NCBI GenBank assembly: GCA_030630935.1
Contig: DAOVMD010000078.1
Coordinates: 1-9,761 of the forward strand
DNA: 9,761 bases
Direction: 5' to 3'
Origin: Candidatus Mcinerneyibacteriota bacterium
GTDB taxonomy: Bacteria > AUK180 > JAQVHJ01
In this document: positions 1 through 7,467 of the stretch, in pieces
Layout of the letters: the number at the start of each line of letters is the position of its first letter
How positions within the stretch are numbered: position 1 is the first letter of the stretch
Program-made: the position numbers and the translations under genes
Notes under the pieces: model-generated
Database searches by the model: none
Seen by the model: only the letters and a program-made list of their open reading frames with translations
Told to the model about the DNA's origin: nothing

Positions 1-1
1 C

Positions 2-643
2 ATCTATAAGTTCCCGTCTGTAAAGATACCGATTCAATTTGACCTGAAATCTGCTGAAGTGAATATTTCTCTAAAAGTCACAGAAGAGACCCCGGATGTA
101 ATGGAGATAATTGAAACAATACCAGAAGCAGACTTACAGAATTTAAACTCAGCAGAATGGTATTTTGATATGATGCCGGGAGAAGATAAAACACTCCTTT
201 CAATTAATAGACTTCCTGAAGCACTTGGATATTACGAGCTATTCTTTGAAGTCTATACAAAAATCAATGGGACATATAATCTTCACTCGACATTCATCTA
301 TGGTTTTGAAATGGAATTTGAAAAGGAATCCTATATAAATGAAATGATATTTGACCTGATTCAGCTCCCCGTAGAAAGTAATGAACAGAAATGGCTGGAG
401 AATATTATTCAGATCCTGGATGAAATAAAAAACACGAATATCCAGACCAAAAACGATTGCCTTAATGCAATAAAAGACCTATTTACCGCGAAAAATAATC
501 TGGATAAGATTACAAGTGTGAATACATATGAAATATATGAAAAAATATTAATACTCGTATTATATCATGAAGCCAAGATTGAATCGATAAACACACGTAA
601 AACCACGAAAAGAAAAAACAAAAAAGACACGAAAAAGCATTAG
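2..643 (+). CDS. 3' end of an unrecognised protein (beta-sandwich-like segment plus helical tail), 5' truncated by the window edge
   Basis: The frame is open from the first complete codon (base 2) to the TAG at 641-643, giving 213 visible residues. A GTG at 59 is an internal valine codon, because the same frame continues upstream of it without a stop. The first ~110 residues alternate short hydrophobic and polar stretches (VNISLKV, WYFDMMPGEDKTLLSI, YYELFFEVYTKINGTYNLHS), which looks like an Ig-like or other beta-sandwich repeat of an extracytoplasmic protein. The next ~80 residues look helical (YINEMIFDLIQLP, WLENIIQILDEIKN, CLNAIKDLFTAKNNLDKI, YEIYEKILILVLYHEAKI). The last ~17 residues are a basic Lys/Arg/Thr tail in A-rich, CACGAAAA-containing DNA. 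I do not recognise the family and assign no function. It has the same orientation as the downstream genes but is separated from them by 462 bases and a hairpin, so it is probably a separate transcription unit. Confidence 0.7.
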   Translation: MYKFPSVKIPIQFDLKSAEVNISLKVTEETPDVMEIIETIPEADLQNLNSAEWYFDMMPGEDKTLLSINRLPEALGYYELFFEVYTKINGTYNLHSTFIYGFEMEFEKESYINEMIFDLIQLPVESNEQKWLENIIQILDEIKNTNIQTKNDCLNAIKDLFTAKNNLDKITSVNTYEIYEKILILVLYHEAKIESINTRKTTKRKNKKDTKKH

Positions 644-646
644 CCA

Positions 647-665
647 CCCCGAAGTAAATTCGGGG
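647..665 (+). terminator. GC hairpin just after the first gene, possible terminator without a U tract
   Basis: CCCCGAA (647-653), loop GTAAA (654-658) and TTCGGGG (659-665) form a perfect 7-bp stem beginning four bases after the TAG stop. It is GC-rich in an AT-rich setting, which suits a transcription end or an mRNA 3' stabiliser. No T-run follows (taaactccag), so it is not a textbook intrinsic terminator. Confidence 0.45.
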
Positions 666-713
666 TAAACTCCAGACACTAAAGCTCGAAATATGCTCTT
701 TGAAATTACACAA

Positions 714-764
714 GGATTAAAGTATACAGGATTAATTTTTTCATACAGGGATTAAACGGATTAA
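714..764 (+). repeat. Four direct copies of GGATTAA
   Basis: Exact GGATTAA units occur at 714-720, 729-735, 749-755 and 758-764, two of them preceded by ACA (tACAGG, tACAGGG). A fifth copy lies at 927-933, and the complement TTAATCC is at 894-900. From general knowledge, similar 'acaGGATTaaacGGATTaa' strings are scattered between genes in many environmental bacterial genomes. Their role is unknown to me. Confidence 0.65.
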
Positions 765-922
765 CCTGATTATAATTACTCTTGAAAAAAATATTAATCT
801 ATATATAGCTTGAGGATAGAAGAAAGTGTGTGAGGAGTAATCAGTAAAGAGAAAAATCCAAACTTTAGCTACTTTCTTTTAGGTTTAAAGCTTTTAATCC
901 CTTTAATCAGGCGAATCCCTGT
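745..922. repeat. Nested imperfect inverted repeat (178 bases)
   Basis: Four complementary word pairs lie in nested order: ACAGGGATT 745-753 with AATCCCTGT 914-922; CCTGATTA 765-772 with TAATCAGG 904-911; AGCTT 807-811 with AAGCT 888-892; AAGAAAGT 820-827 with ACTTTCTT 871-878. The arms have unequal spacing, so one has gained or lost sequence. The ~40-base centre (828-870) has no coding potential. It could be a degenerate palindromic or MITE-like element, or two repeat copies inserted head to head. No target-site duplication was identified. Confidence 0.5.
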
Positions 923-999
923 AAAAGGATTAAGTTAATTTTTTATTATTTTTAATCTATGTTTTTTAATAAGTTCTTTGTAAATACTATTTATAACGA

Positions 1000-1027
1000 T
1001 TGATATTCAAGCATTGTTTGCTTTAAT
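1000..1027 (+). promoter_or_regulatory. Candidate sigma70-type promoter for the TPR-RHS operon
   Basis: TTGATA (1000-1005) and TTTAAT (1022-1027) each match the -35 and -10 consensus at five of six positions, with a 16-base spacer. They lie about 80 bases before the TPR gene start. The -10 box sits in the loop of a small inverted repeat (TTTGC 1017-1021 / GCAAA 1028-1032). The DNA is AT-rich, so chance matches are likely. If the organism belongs to Bacteroidota or a relative, its promoter consensus would differ. Confidence 0.3.
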
Positions 1028-1053
1028 GCAAATCGGTTTATCAATTAATAACT

Positions 1054-1069
1054 ATCAATCATCAATCAT
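1054..1069 (+). repeat. Short tandem ATCAATC repeat
   Basis: Two exact ATCAATC units (1054-1067) followed by a partial AT lie in the 5' leader of the TPR-RHS operon. It is a low-complexity tandem with no recognised function. Confidence 0.45.
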
Positions 1070-1078
1070 AAATGTGGA

Positions 1079-1100
1079 GCGTTAGCGAAACGTTAGGGAG
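1079..1100 (+). promoter_or_regulatory. CGTTAG direct-repeat leader and ribosome binding site of the TPR gene
   Basis: CGTTAG occurs twice, at 1080-1085 and 1091-1096, and CGTT (1080-1083) can pair with AACG (1089-1092). The second copy runs directly into AGGGAG (1095-1100), a strong Shine-Dalgarno sequence five bases before the ATG at 1106. The repeat unit and the ribosome binding site overlap, so the leader could affect translation start; that is inference. Confidence 0.5.
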
Positions 1101-1105
1101 TAGAT

Positions 1106-1711
1106 ATGAGAAAGCTTTTAATATTTGTTTTATTTTTATCTCTTTTAATCTCTGTTTCTTTCGCGGTTTCTGATTCGGAGCTATTTCAGAGTGCGGGAGA
1201 GAAATGGGAGCAGAACAAGTATGAGGACTGTTTAGAGATTTGTCAGCGATTCTTATCCACATACACCAATAGTGAATTTATCGATGATGTTTTATTCCTT
1301 CGTGGTAAGTGCTATTACTTTCTATGGGATAAAGAGAATGCACTTAAGAAGGAAGAGCATACTTATAAGATTGAAGATGCAGTAGAGTCTTTCCAAAATA
1401 TCATCAACGACCATAGCGATTCAGAACTATGCCCTGTTTCTTTAATGTGGATAGGTAACTGTTATTATTTCAATGAGGAATTTGACAAAGCGATTGAATC
1501 TTATGAAAAACTAATAACTGATTATCCTGAACATTCCGAGGCACAGAATGCCCGATACCGAATCGCAAAATCTTACGAAGCAAAAGGTGATCTGGAAACC
1601 GCATTAATAAATTACAAGTTCGTGGTCCGGGACTATCCTGATACCCCTGTTGCCAAGCAGGCAAAGTTCGATATAAAACGCATTGAAAAAATATTAAATG
1701 ATAATAAATAA
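1106..1711 (+). CDS. Exported tetratricopeptide-repeat (TPR) protein, BamD/CpoB-like
   Basis: A 201-residue protein. Residues 1-20 are a Sec signal peptide (MRK, a hydrophobic core, then SVSFA before the likely cleavage at Ala20). There is no lipobox cysteine, so it is predicted to be soluble in the periplasm rather than a lipoprotein. The mature part is built of TPR helix pairs, at roughly residues 24-57, 88-123, 114-147 and 150-185. Typical signatures are FDKAIESYEKLITDYPEHSEAQ and GDLETALINYKFVVRDYPDTPVA, with the DYP turn seen in the BamD (YfiO), CpoB (YbgF) and Tol-Pal-associated TPR families. Such proteins act as periplasmic scaffolds in envelope assembly or secretion. The ATG at 1106 is supported by AGGGAG five bases upstream and by the signal peptide. 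The RHS gene starts 12 bases after its stop, so the two are almost certainly co-transcribed. A scaffold or chaperone role for the RHS protein is inferred from this pairing only. Hand-counted GC over 1141-1560 is about 37%, the highest of the genes sampled. Confidence 0.85.
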   Translation: MRKLLIFVLFLSLLISVSFAVSDSELFQSAGEKWEQNKYEDCLEICQRFLSTYTNSEFIDDVLFLRGKCYYFLWDKENALKKEEHTYKIEDAVESFQNIINDHSDSELCPVSLMWIGNCYYFNEEFDKAIESYEKLITDYPEHSEAQNARYRIAKSYEAKGDLETALINYKFVVRDYPDTPVAKQAKFDIKRIEKILNDNK

Positions 1712-1718
1712 GGAGAGG
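1711..1718 (+). promoter_or_regulatory. Shine-Dalgarno of the RHS gene, overlapping the TPR stop codon
   Basis: AGGAGAGG begins on the last base of the TAA stop of the TPR gene, and its GGAG core ends eight bases before the ATG at 1724. The overlap and the 12-base gap fix the RHS start codon and support translation of both genes from one mRNA. Confidence 0.75.
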
Positions 1719-1723
1719 GATAA

Positions 1724-4700
1724 ATGAATAAACTAAAATTTTTAATATTTCTCTTAATTTCTTTCGTACTAATAATAGAAGGGCAGGCGACGACAGACCT
1801 GAATCAGTCTCAGGGTTTTGCTCCTAATACAAGGTTCTATTCCAGCGGAGGTGATGAGAACATAAATATTATGAACGGCAACCTGATGTTAAACTATGTT
1901 GATGCAAGCTTACCCGGCAGGAACGGTATGAGTCCTGGTGTTGGAAGAATATATAACAGTAAGATCTGGAGACCATTTAAAAAATGGGTTGAAGTTATAA
2001 GAGATGACGGTTTGAAATATTTGGTTCCAAGAGATTCTGCTTATATGATTGGGGGTAATTTTGGTACAGGTTGGAGATTAAATATACCAAGGGTAAAATT
2101 AAATACTAAGGACAATCCTTTTTTTATAAGCTTGACAACAGGTGATGGTTCAGAGCATGTGTTTGAGAAACTATCTACTGACCTCTCAATAAATAAGACC
2201 TGGCACTGGTATGGAGATACTGTTGATAGTACATTTTATAAGATAGAATTATTTAAGTTTAAAGAAACACCGGTTGAAAGAGTAAACCCCAATGTTTGGC
2301 CTAAGCAAGATTATATCTATACTGCAAGAAATGATAATAGTAAAATAATCGTCTGGGCAAAGGACGGTACAAAGTATGAAGGATATCCCGATAGACGAGA
2401 CTATGATTACGATATTGAGAATTGTTCAATTCCAATAATTTTAGATCCAATTCGCGTAAAGGAAATTTTAAGTTATATTTATCCGGATCATTCTGAATAT
2501 TCTCAAGGCTGTAATTTTCAAAAAATTGAAGATGTTAATGGGAATTTCTATACGATTAATTATTCTACTTCAGATAGTTATTCTGGTTTTATTAATTATG
2601 AAGTAAATCTTAATTCATATTTTCTAACATCTGATTTCGAAACGACAACATCACTCAATTCAGAATTTTGGACTAAATTCTTTTATGAATTAAAATATAA
2701 TATTAAAATTAATCAGACTTCAGGTGATATGGTTATTGCATCAGAATCAACTGGTCCTGTTGCTATTGTCAGATTACCTGTTAATGTTAAATACCGGTTT
2801 GGTGATTTAATAGGTATAACAGACAGTAACGGTTTTAAGGTAAATATTAACTATGTTAATATTGAAGGACAGAATGATAGAAGGTTTCATGTTGTGTCGG
2901 ATATTAATTATTTGAATTCAAATAATGAAAGAATTAAAGTTAAATATAATTACAACGAAAGATTGGTTACATTTCCAGCTGAAGGTAAATATATTGAAAA
3001 TAAGGAACACTCCATCTTTCTTGAAAAAGTAAATTATTTATTAGTTAAAGATAATGGAGAAGAAAAGGAGTTAATTAATTCTTATATTTTTGACTATAAT
3101 GAAACAGGTCATTTATGTAAAATAGTATATCCAACAAGGAATAACTTAACTGACCCTAAAAATTCAACCGAAGGTCTAATTGAGTTTAAGTATAAACCTT
3201 ATCAATCTTATATCCCTTCTTCTATACACCTTGCAAATTATAAAGCAGTAGCTTCTAAGGCTTTTGTGGAAGACGAGCAAACCGCGGTTGAGCAACCAAT
3301 ACTAAATTTACCAATATCAGCTCTTACATTTGGGGTTTCAGAGAGAACTGAAGATAAAACCAAAGTAACAAAATATTTTAGAGGAATTAAAGATAGCGTT
3401 TTACTAGGTGGTTACCCAAGAGAGGTAACTGTTGTCCATCCGGATGAGACTTATGAAATTCATAACTATTATTATGGTGGAAAAGTTGTTATAGGTTTCT
3501 ATGGTGCCTATATATCACATTGGAATTCAGGTTATGAGAAATCAGTTGAATATTACGAAGGTCCATATTCAACAGGTCCGTTTCAGACATCAAAAATCAT
3601 TCAAAAAGTTGATTTTGAATGGGATGCTCAGGTATTTAAGGATATAACCAATGATGGTGTTTATGATTTTTGTAAAAATAAAAGGTTGAAAAAGAAAACT
3701 ATTAGAAAATATCGTTATTCAGATAATGGAGTTCAGGAAAGAATTTATGAGACTGAAAATTTAAAGTATGATGAATTTGGAAATATCAAGAGAATGATAA
3801 ACAAACGTGATTTAGAAGATCCTGCAGATGATATAATTATTGTTAATCGTTATCTTCATGAAACGAAACCTGAATATATTGATAAACATATACTAAATAA
3901 GGTTTTATTGACAACTATTAAAGATACAGATGGAAACATTCTGAAGAGGACCCGGTTCAAATATGACCAGTTTATTCCTAAAAATTATGGAATAGATACT
4001 GAACAAAAGTATGAAGATGTGAATCTTGATCCTTTGAAATTAGGTGAAACATATCGCGGTAACCTGACGACATTGATTACTTATATTGCTGAACAGGATG
4101 AAGAAGGCCTATTTAACTGGGATAATGCAATTGAAGTGACTCGGTACTTTACTTATGATATATTCGGGAATCAAGTAACTTCTGTTGATCCGAAAGGAAA
4201 TCCTTCTAGAGTAACTTATGATGAAACACATAACTATGCTTTACCTGAAGAAACGATTAATGCATTAAATCATAAATCTGAAATTTCGTATTACCCCAAT
4301 ACCTATCTTGTTAAAACATCGACTGATATAAACGGTAATAATATCTTAAATGAATATGATTCGCTTGATAGGATTGTAAAAATAATTTTTCCACAGACTG
4401 CAGGGACATATACTACATTTGAATATCATGATAAGGCATTCCCCGCATATACAATTTTGAGGAATAATATTGAAGATAGTAAATTCTCAGAGAGTGTTTA
4501 TTATTTTGACGGAATGGGAAGGTTTATCTACGGCGGTGTAAAGGAAGATGTTAAGGACGGAATAGATTCCTGGGTAGTAAATGGTGTGGACTATGATCAT
4601 ATGGGGAGGAAGAATAATGTCTATGAACCACAGAAGGATTTTGGTATTAATTTTAGTGATTTCCGCGATCCGCGTGAAAATCTTGAAGACCCAAGCAAGG

Positions 4701-7381
4701 ACTTGAATTATATCAATTACGAGTATGATGTACTCGGCAGAACAAAGAAGGTTTTTATACCTGATGCAGTTCATGGTAATACTATTCCCCTGGAGATTGA
4801 ATATGAATATAATGATTACCAAAATTCGGTTAAGATAACAGATACTAAGGGTCAACCAATTAAATATTATTACAATTCACAGGATAAACTTAAGATAGTT
4901 GAAGAACTTGATGAGAACGGTTATGCTTACTCCAAAACCAGATTTAAGTATGACCTGATGGGTAATATGACAGAAATGCGAACAAGCAAAGACGGTCGAA
5001 ACTGGATGGTCTCAAAATATACTTATGATTCGGAAAGGAGACTAGTTAAATCAGTTTTACCTGACAGCGGTGAATCAACTTTTATTTATGATTTAAATGG
5101 AAACTTAACGCAAAGGACAGATGCAAAAGGGATTACAATTAAGTATTATTATGATAAGCTTAACCGTCAAACGAAGATTGAATATCCTGATAGTAGTTAT
5201 ATCCAATATGAATATGATAATCTTGCAATCCCCAATGGTAAAGGTAAGTTATATTCAAAGCGAAAATATCAAGCTGGTGAAGGTATTGTCAGTGAAAACT
5301 TGTTCTCTGATTTCGATGATCTGGATAGACTTTTAGAGAAAAAAGAATTTATCAACTTTGAAGGTCATAATCCTGTCCAGGTAAATCATAACTATTCATA
5401 TAACAAAGCAGGATTTATGCTTTTTCATGATATCTCAGTCAACGGTCAGGAGATTCAAAAGATGGAGTATGACTACGACCTCATGGGTAGAGCAGATGTT
5501 TTATTTGAAACTGTGATGGGTGATTTGACAACGAAGACTGAGATAGCACGGATCCGTAACTTTAATCCTTTAGGTATGGTAGAAGATATTGAGTATGCAA
5601 ATAATATTCATGTTCAATATAAATATAATGAATACCGTCACTGGATGGAGGAGATGGACATATCTATAGAAGAGGATAATGGTTCAGGTGATACTTATAA
5701 AAATTCAATATTCCATAATCAGTATCTCTATGATGTAGTTGGCAATAGGACAAAGTTAATCGATGAATCGGGTATAGAGACCACATATAATTATGATTCA
5801 CTCTATCGGTTAACCAATGTTAATGGTAAGTATTATAACAAGGAAGGTCAGACTAAGGGAAGCAAATATACTTATGATCAAGTTGGTAACCGTTTGACTT
5901 ATAACAGTAAATATGGTAAAATTACTTATGAGTATGATGAAAGTTCAAATAGGCTAAATCGAGTTAATTTTAATAGAGAGAATGATGATTTAAGTTATAT
6001 GCTTATTAATTATGATGCAAATGGAAATACGAAACAACGAGATTATTTCAGGAGTAAGGATGAGATATTTGAACAGGAACTTTATGAATATAACTATGAC
6101 AATATGATGACACATTATGTCAGACCCAAACCTGTTATGAAGAATAATCGAATTGAGATGGAAGTTGAGTCGGAACTAAATATGGAATATGATGTTAACG
6201 GAATACGCATAATCAAGAAATGTTATCCCAATACAAGTGATTCTACTATCTATATCTATGAAGGTGGAGAGGTCGTTTTAGAAATAACATACGAACAGAT
6301 TCCAAAGAACAAGTACCTGTTCACGTATGCTGGTGGGAAGAAAGTCAGTAGAACCTCCTTTAATATAGATGGTACAATTGATCTTGATTCGAGAAAGTAT
6401 TTTCATCAAAACTTCTTGGGTTCAATTGCTATGATTACTGATAAAGACGGAAACATTGAAGAACACAATAAATACGAACCATTCGGGGATATTCTCTGGT
6501 CAAAGAGTTATATCGATACAGATAATGATTATAAGTTCACGGGAAAAAAAAGAGATAAAGAAAGTAATCTGGATTATTTTAATGCACGTTATTTAGATAC
6601 AAAACTTGGAAGATTTATGAAAGTGGATGTAGTTACAGGAAATGTCAAGAATCCACAGACACTAAACAGATGGGTGTATGTATTAAATAATCCTTTAAGA
6701 TATATTGATATATTAGGTTTATATGAAGAAATAGTTGTATCTGGAGGTCCTTCAATAAAATCTATTGAACAAAATAAGCAACATGATCAGTATTGGGGTA
6801 ATTTCTATTCTTCAGCCAAAATCATAATAAAAAATTTAAAGAAATCTTTAAAGGAAGGTGATGAGATAACTTGGCTTGTATATAGACCTGGATTTGAAGC
6901 AAGAGGTAAAGAGGATGAAAATGATAAAGATTATTATATTAAAAAAATCGAAAAAGCTAAAAAAGAATTTGGAGAGAGCGTTAATTTAGTATGGTTTAAT
7001 AGCAAAGATGAATTTATTAAATATATGAATGAAGGTAAAATTGAAGAACATGATGAGGGTAAAGATAGGTCAAAAGAAGAAAACAAAATAAATGTATTTT
7101 ATTATTTTGGACATGGAACAGACGCATTGTATTTTGAGTTTGGTACAAAAAAGAAAGGAGTTTCTACAGATTGTTTATATCCAGATGATTTAAAATTGAT
7201 TGAAAAAGATATCTTTGCAAAAAATACTTATGCAAAAGGTTATGGTTGTTTTGGTGCTCCAGTATTTTCAGAAGCTTGGGAGGAACATTTTGGTTTAAAA
7301 TATCATGGTGTTAAAGGAAGAGTAACATATTATAGACGTGATAAACTTCCTAAATTAAGTCCAGGTGCAGAATGGAACTAA
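1724..7381 (+). CDS. Giant Sec-exported RHS/YD-repeat protein with a C-terminal caspase-like tip (putative polymorphic toxin)
   Basis: A 1885-residue protein. Residues 1 to ~22 are a signal peptide (lysines, then a hydrophobic core, EGQA before likely cleavage). Residues ~40-680 form the N-terminal shell region, starting with the GDENINIMNGNLML / LPGRNGM signature common at the N-terminus of exported RHS proteins. Residues ~680-1500 carry about 18 YD-type repeats, from YDEFGN (Tyr682) to YDVNGIR (Tyr1489), with clear examples such as YDLMGN, YDLNGN, YDVVGNRT and YDQVGNRLTY. Residues ~1559-1666 are the RHS-associated core: YFHQNFLGS, YEPFGDI, FTGKKRD, NARYLDTKLGRF (from Asn1620) and NRWVYVLNNPLRYIDILGL (1648-1666). 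RHS cores of this kind form a hollow shell that holds a C-terminal toxin. There is no PAAR or VgrG-like N-terminus, so Sec export is more likely than type VI delivery. Residues 1667-1885 are the variable tip, described separately. Odd points: both conserved Asp-Pro sites of the core have lost proline (VDVV at 1634-1637, DILGL at 1662-1666), and no immunity gene follows. Hand-counted GC is about 34% over 4921-5340. The RHS assignment is certain; a toxin role is inferred. Confidence 0.9.
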   Translation: MNKLKFLIFLLISFVLIIEGQATTDLNQSQGFAPNTRFYSSGGDENINIMNGNLMLNYVDASLPGRNGMSPGVGRIYNSKIWRPFKKWVEVIRDDGLKYLVPRDSAYMIGGNFGTGWRLNIPRVKLNTKDNPFFISLTTGDGSEHVFEKLSTDLSINKTWHWYGDTVDSTFYKIELFKFKETPVERVNPNVWPKQDYIYTARNDNSKIIVWAKDGTKYEGYPDRRDYDYDIENCSIPIILDPIRVKEILSYIYPDHSEYSQGCNFQKIEDVNGNFYTINYSTSDSYSGFINYEVNLNSYFLTSDFETTTSLNSEFWTKFFYELKYNIKINQTSGDMVIASESTGPVAIVRLPVNVKYRFGDLIGITDSNGFKVNINYVNIEGQNDRRFHVVSDINYLNSNNERIKVKYNYNERLVTFPAEGKYIENKEHSIFLEKVNYLLVKDNGEEKELINSYIFDYNETGHLCKIVYPTRNNLTDPKNSTEGLIEFKYKPYQSYIPSSIHLANYKAVASKAFVEDEQTAVEQPILNLPISALTFGVSERTEDKTKVTKYFRGIKDSVLLGGYPREVTVVHPDETYEIHNYYYGGKVVIGFYGAYISHWNSGYEKSVEYYEGPYSTGPFQTSKIIQKVDFEWDAQVFKDITNDGVYDFCKNKRLKKKTIRKYRYSDNGVQERIYETENLKYDEFGNIKRMINKRDLEDPADDIIIVNRYLHETKPEYIDKHILNKVLLTTIKDTDGNILKRTRFKYDQFIPKNYGIDTEQKYEDVNLDPLKLGETYRGNLTTLITYIAEQDEEGLFNWDNAIEVTRYFTYDIFGNQVTSVDPKGNPSRVTYDETHNYALPEETINALNHKSEISYYPNTYLVKTSTDINGNNILNEYDSLDRIVKIIFPQTAGTYTTFEYHDKAFPAYTILRNNIEDSKFSESVYYFDGMGRFIYGGVKEDVKDGIDSWVVNGVDYDHMGRKNNVYEPQKDFGINFSDFRDPRENLEDPSKDLNYINYEYDVLGRTKKVFIPDAVHGNTIPLEIEYEYNDYQNSVKITDTKGQPIKYYYNSQDKLKIVEELDENGYAYSKTRFKYDLMGNMTEMRTSKDGRNWMVSKYTYDSERRLVKSVLPDSGESTFIYDLNGNLTQRTDAKGITIKYYYDKLNRQTKIEYPDSSYIQYEYDNLAIPNGKGKLYSKRKYQAGEGIVSENLFSDFDDLDRLLEKKEFINFEGHNPVQVNHNYSYNKAGFMLFHDISVNGQEIQKMEYDYDLMGRADVLFETVMGDLTTKTEIARIRNFNPLGMVEDIEYANNIHVQYKYNEYRHWMEEMDISIEEDNGSGDTYKNSIFHNQYLYDVVGNRTKLIDESGIETTYNYDSLYRLTNVNGKYYNKEGQTKGSKYTYDQVGNRLTYNSKYGKITYEYDESSNRLNRVNFNRENDDLSYMLINYDANGNTKQRDYFRSKDEIFEQELYEYNYDNMMTHYVRPKPVMKNNRIEMEVESELNMEYDVNGIRIIKKCYPNTSDSTIYIYEGGEVVLEITYEQIPKNKYLFTYAGGKKVSRTSFNIDGTIDLDSRKYFHQNFLGSIAMITDKDGNIEEHNKYEPFGDILWSKSYIDTDNDYKFTGKKRDKESNLDYFNARYLDTKLGRFMKVDVVTGNVKNPQTLNRWVYVLNNPLRYIDILGLYEEIVVSGGPSIKSIEQNKQHDQYWGNFYSSAKIIIKNLKKSLKEGDEITWLVYRPGFEARGKEDENDKDYYIKKIEKAKKEFGESVNLVWFNSKDEFIKYMNEGKIEEHDEGKDRSKEENKINVFYYFGHGTDALYFEFGTKKKGVSTDCLYPDDLKLIEKDIFAKNTYAKGYGCFGAPVFSEAWEEHFGLKYHGVKGRVTYYRRDKLPKLSPGAEWN
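6398..6721 (+). other. RHS-repeat-associated core domain (within the large RHS protein)
   Basis: Residues 1559-1666 match the hallmark RHS core seen just before toxin tips: YFHQNFLGS, a YEPFG element, a FTGK(K/R) element, an NARY-D-LGRF element and a final NxxVYVLNNPLxYxD-GL element. In canonical RHS proteins the end reads PxxxxDPxGL and is where the shell's aspartyl-type self-cleavage frees the tip. Here Pro1657 and Asp1662 are kept, but the residue after Asp is Ile1663. The earlier Asp-Pro after GRF is also changed (Asp1635-Val1636). Confidence 0.85.
6722..7378 (+). other. Variable RHS tip, probable caspase-like (clan CD) cysteine peptidase
   Basis: These are residues 1667-1885, directly after the RHS core. 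The pattern alternates strands and helices: EEIVVSGG, a helix around 1692-1707, ITWLVYRPG, a charged helix, VNLVWFNS, INVFYYFGHG, YAKGYGC, FSEAWEEHFG, HGVKGRVTYYR. Two sites match the catalytic dyad of clan CD peptidases (caspase, gingipain, CHAT-like): His1797 after a hydrophobic strand in YYFGHG, and Cys1842 after the next core strand in KGYGC, 45 residues later, with a following FSEAW helix. This is the strand-GHG / strand-C order expected of the fold. The region is more AT-rich than the shell (hand count 6781-7200: 114 of 420 bases G or C, against 142 of 420 in 4921-5340), as expected of an exchangeable tip. Substrate and target cell are unknown. An inactive caspase-like domain is also possible. 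Confidence 0.6.
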
Positions 7382-7467
7382 ATATAATAAATCAAGAATG
7401 GTTTCAATTTATCTTCGATATAATAATGATTTATATAATATTAATAAGTAAAAAGTAAGGTGTTATT
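7382..7467. other. 86-base AT-rich spacer between the RHS gene and the LVIVD gene
   Basis: The spacer has no hairpin followed by a T-run, so there is no clear terminator after the RHS gene and read-through is possible. TATAAT words occur at 7419-7424 and 7434-7439, but neither has a good -35 box at normal spacing. TAAGG (7456-7460), seven bases before the ATG at 7468, is the likely ribosome binding site. There is no room for an immunity gene. Confidence 0.55.

Larger units (their letters stand above)
644..1105. other. 462-base intergenic region without a gene
   Basis: No convincing reading frame is present on either strand. In order, it holds the 647-665 hairpin, a run of GGATTAA units (714-764), a nested imperfect inverted repeat (745-922), a lone GGATTAA (927-933), a very T/A-rich stretch (about 934-1000), a sigma70-like promoter candidate (1000-1027), a short ATCAATC tandem repeat (1054-1069) and a CGTTAG-repeat leader ending in the ribosome binding site of the TPR gene. 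Confidence 0.7.

Noticed and set aside
59-61. GTG as the start codon of the first gene
   Set aside because: The frame is open upstream to the window edge, no good Shine-Dalgarno precedes it, and the codon falls inside a beta-strand-like stretch. The gene is treated as 5' truncated.
1062-1262. A 66-codon minus-strand frame across the start of the TPR gene
   Set aside because: It overlaps the signal peptide and start of a well-supported gene on the other strand, and shows no coding signature of its own.
4487-4855. A 122-codon open frame on the minus strand
   Set aside because: It lies wholly inside the YD-repeat region of the RHS gene, its product is a biased Ile/Leu/Tyr string, and no ribosome binding site or family signature is seen. 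It is a shadow frame.
7419-7439. TATAAT words as a promoter for the LVIVD gene
   Set aside because: Two TATAAT matches exist, but neither has a recognisable -35 at 16-18 bases, and such words are common in DNA this AT-rich. Read-through from the RHS gene is equally possible.
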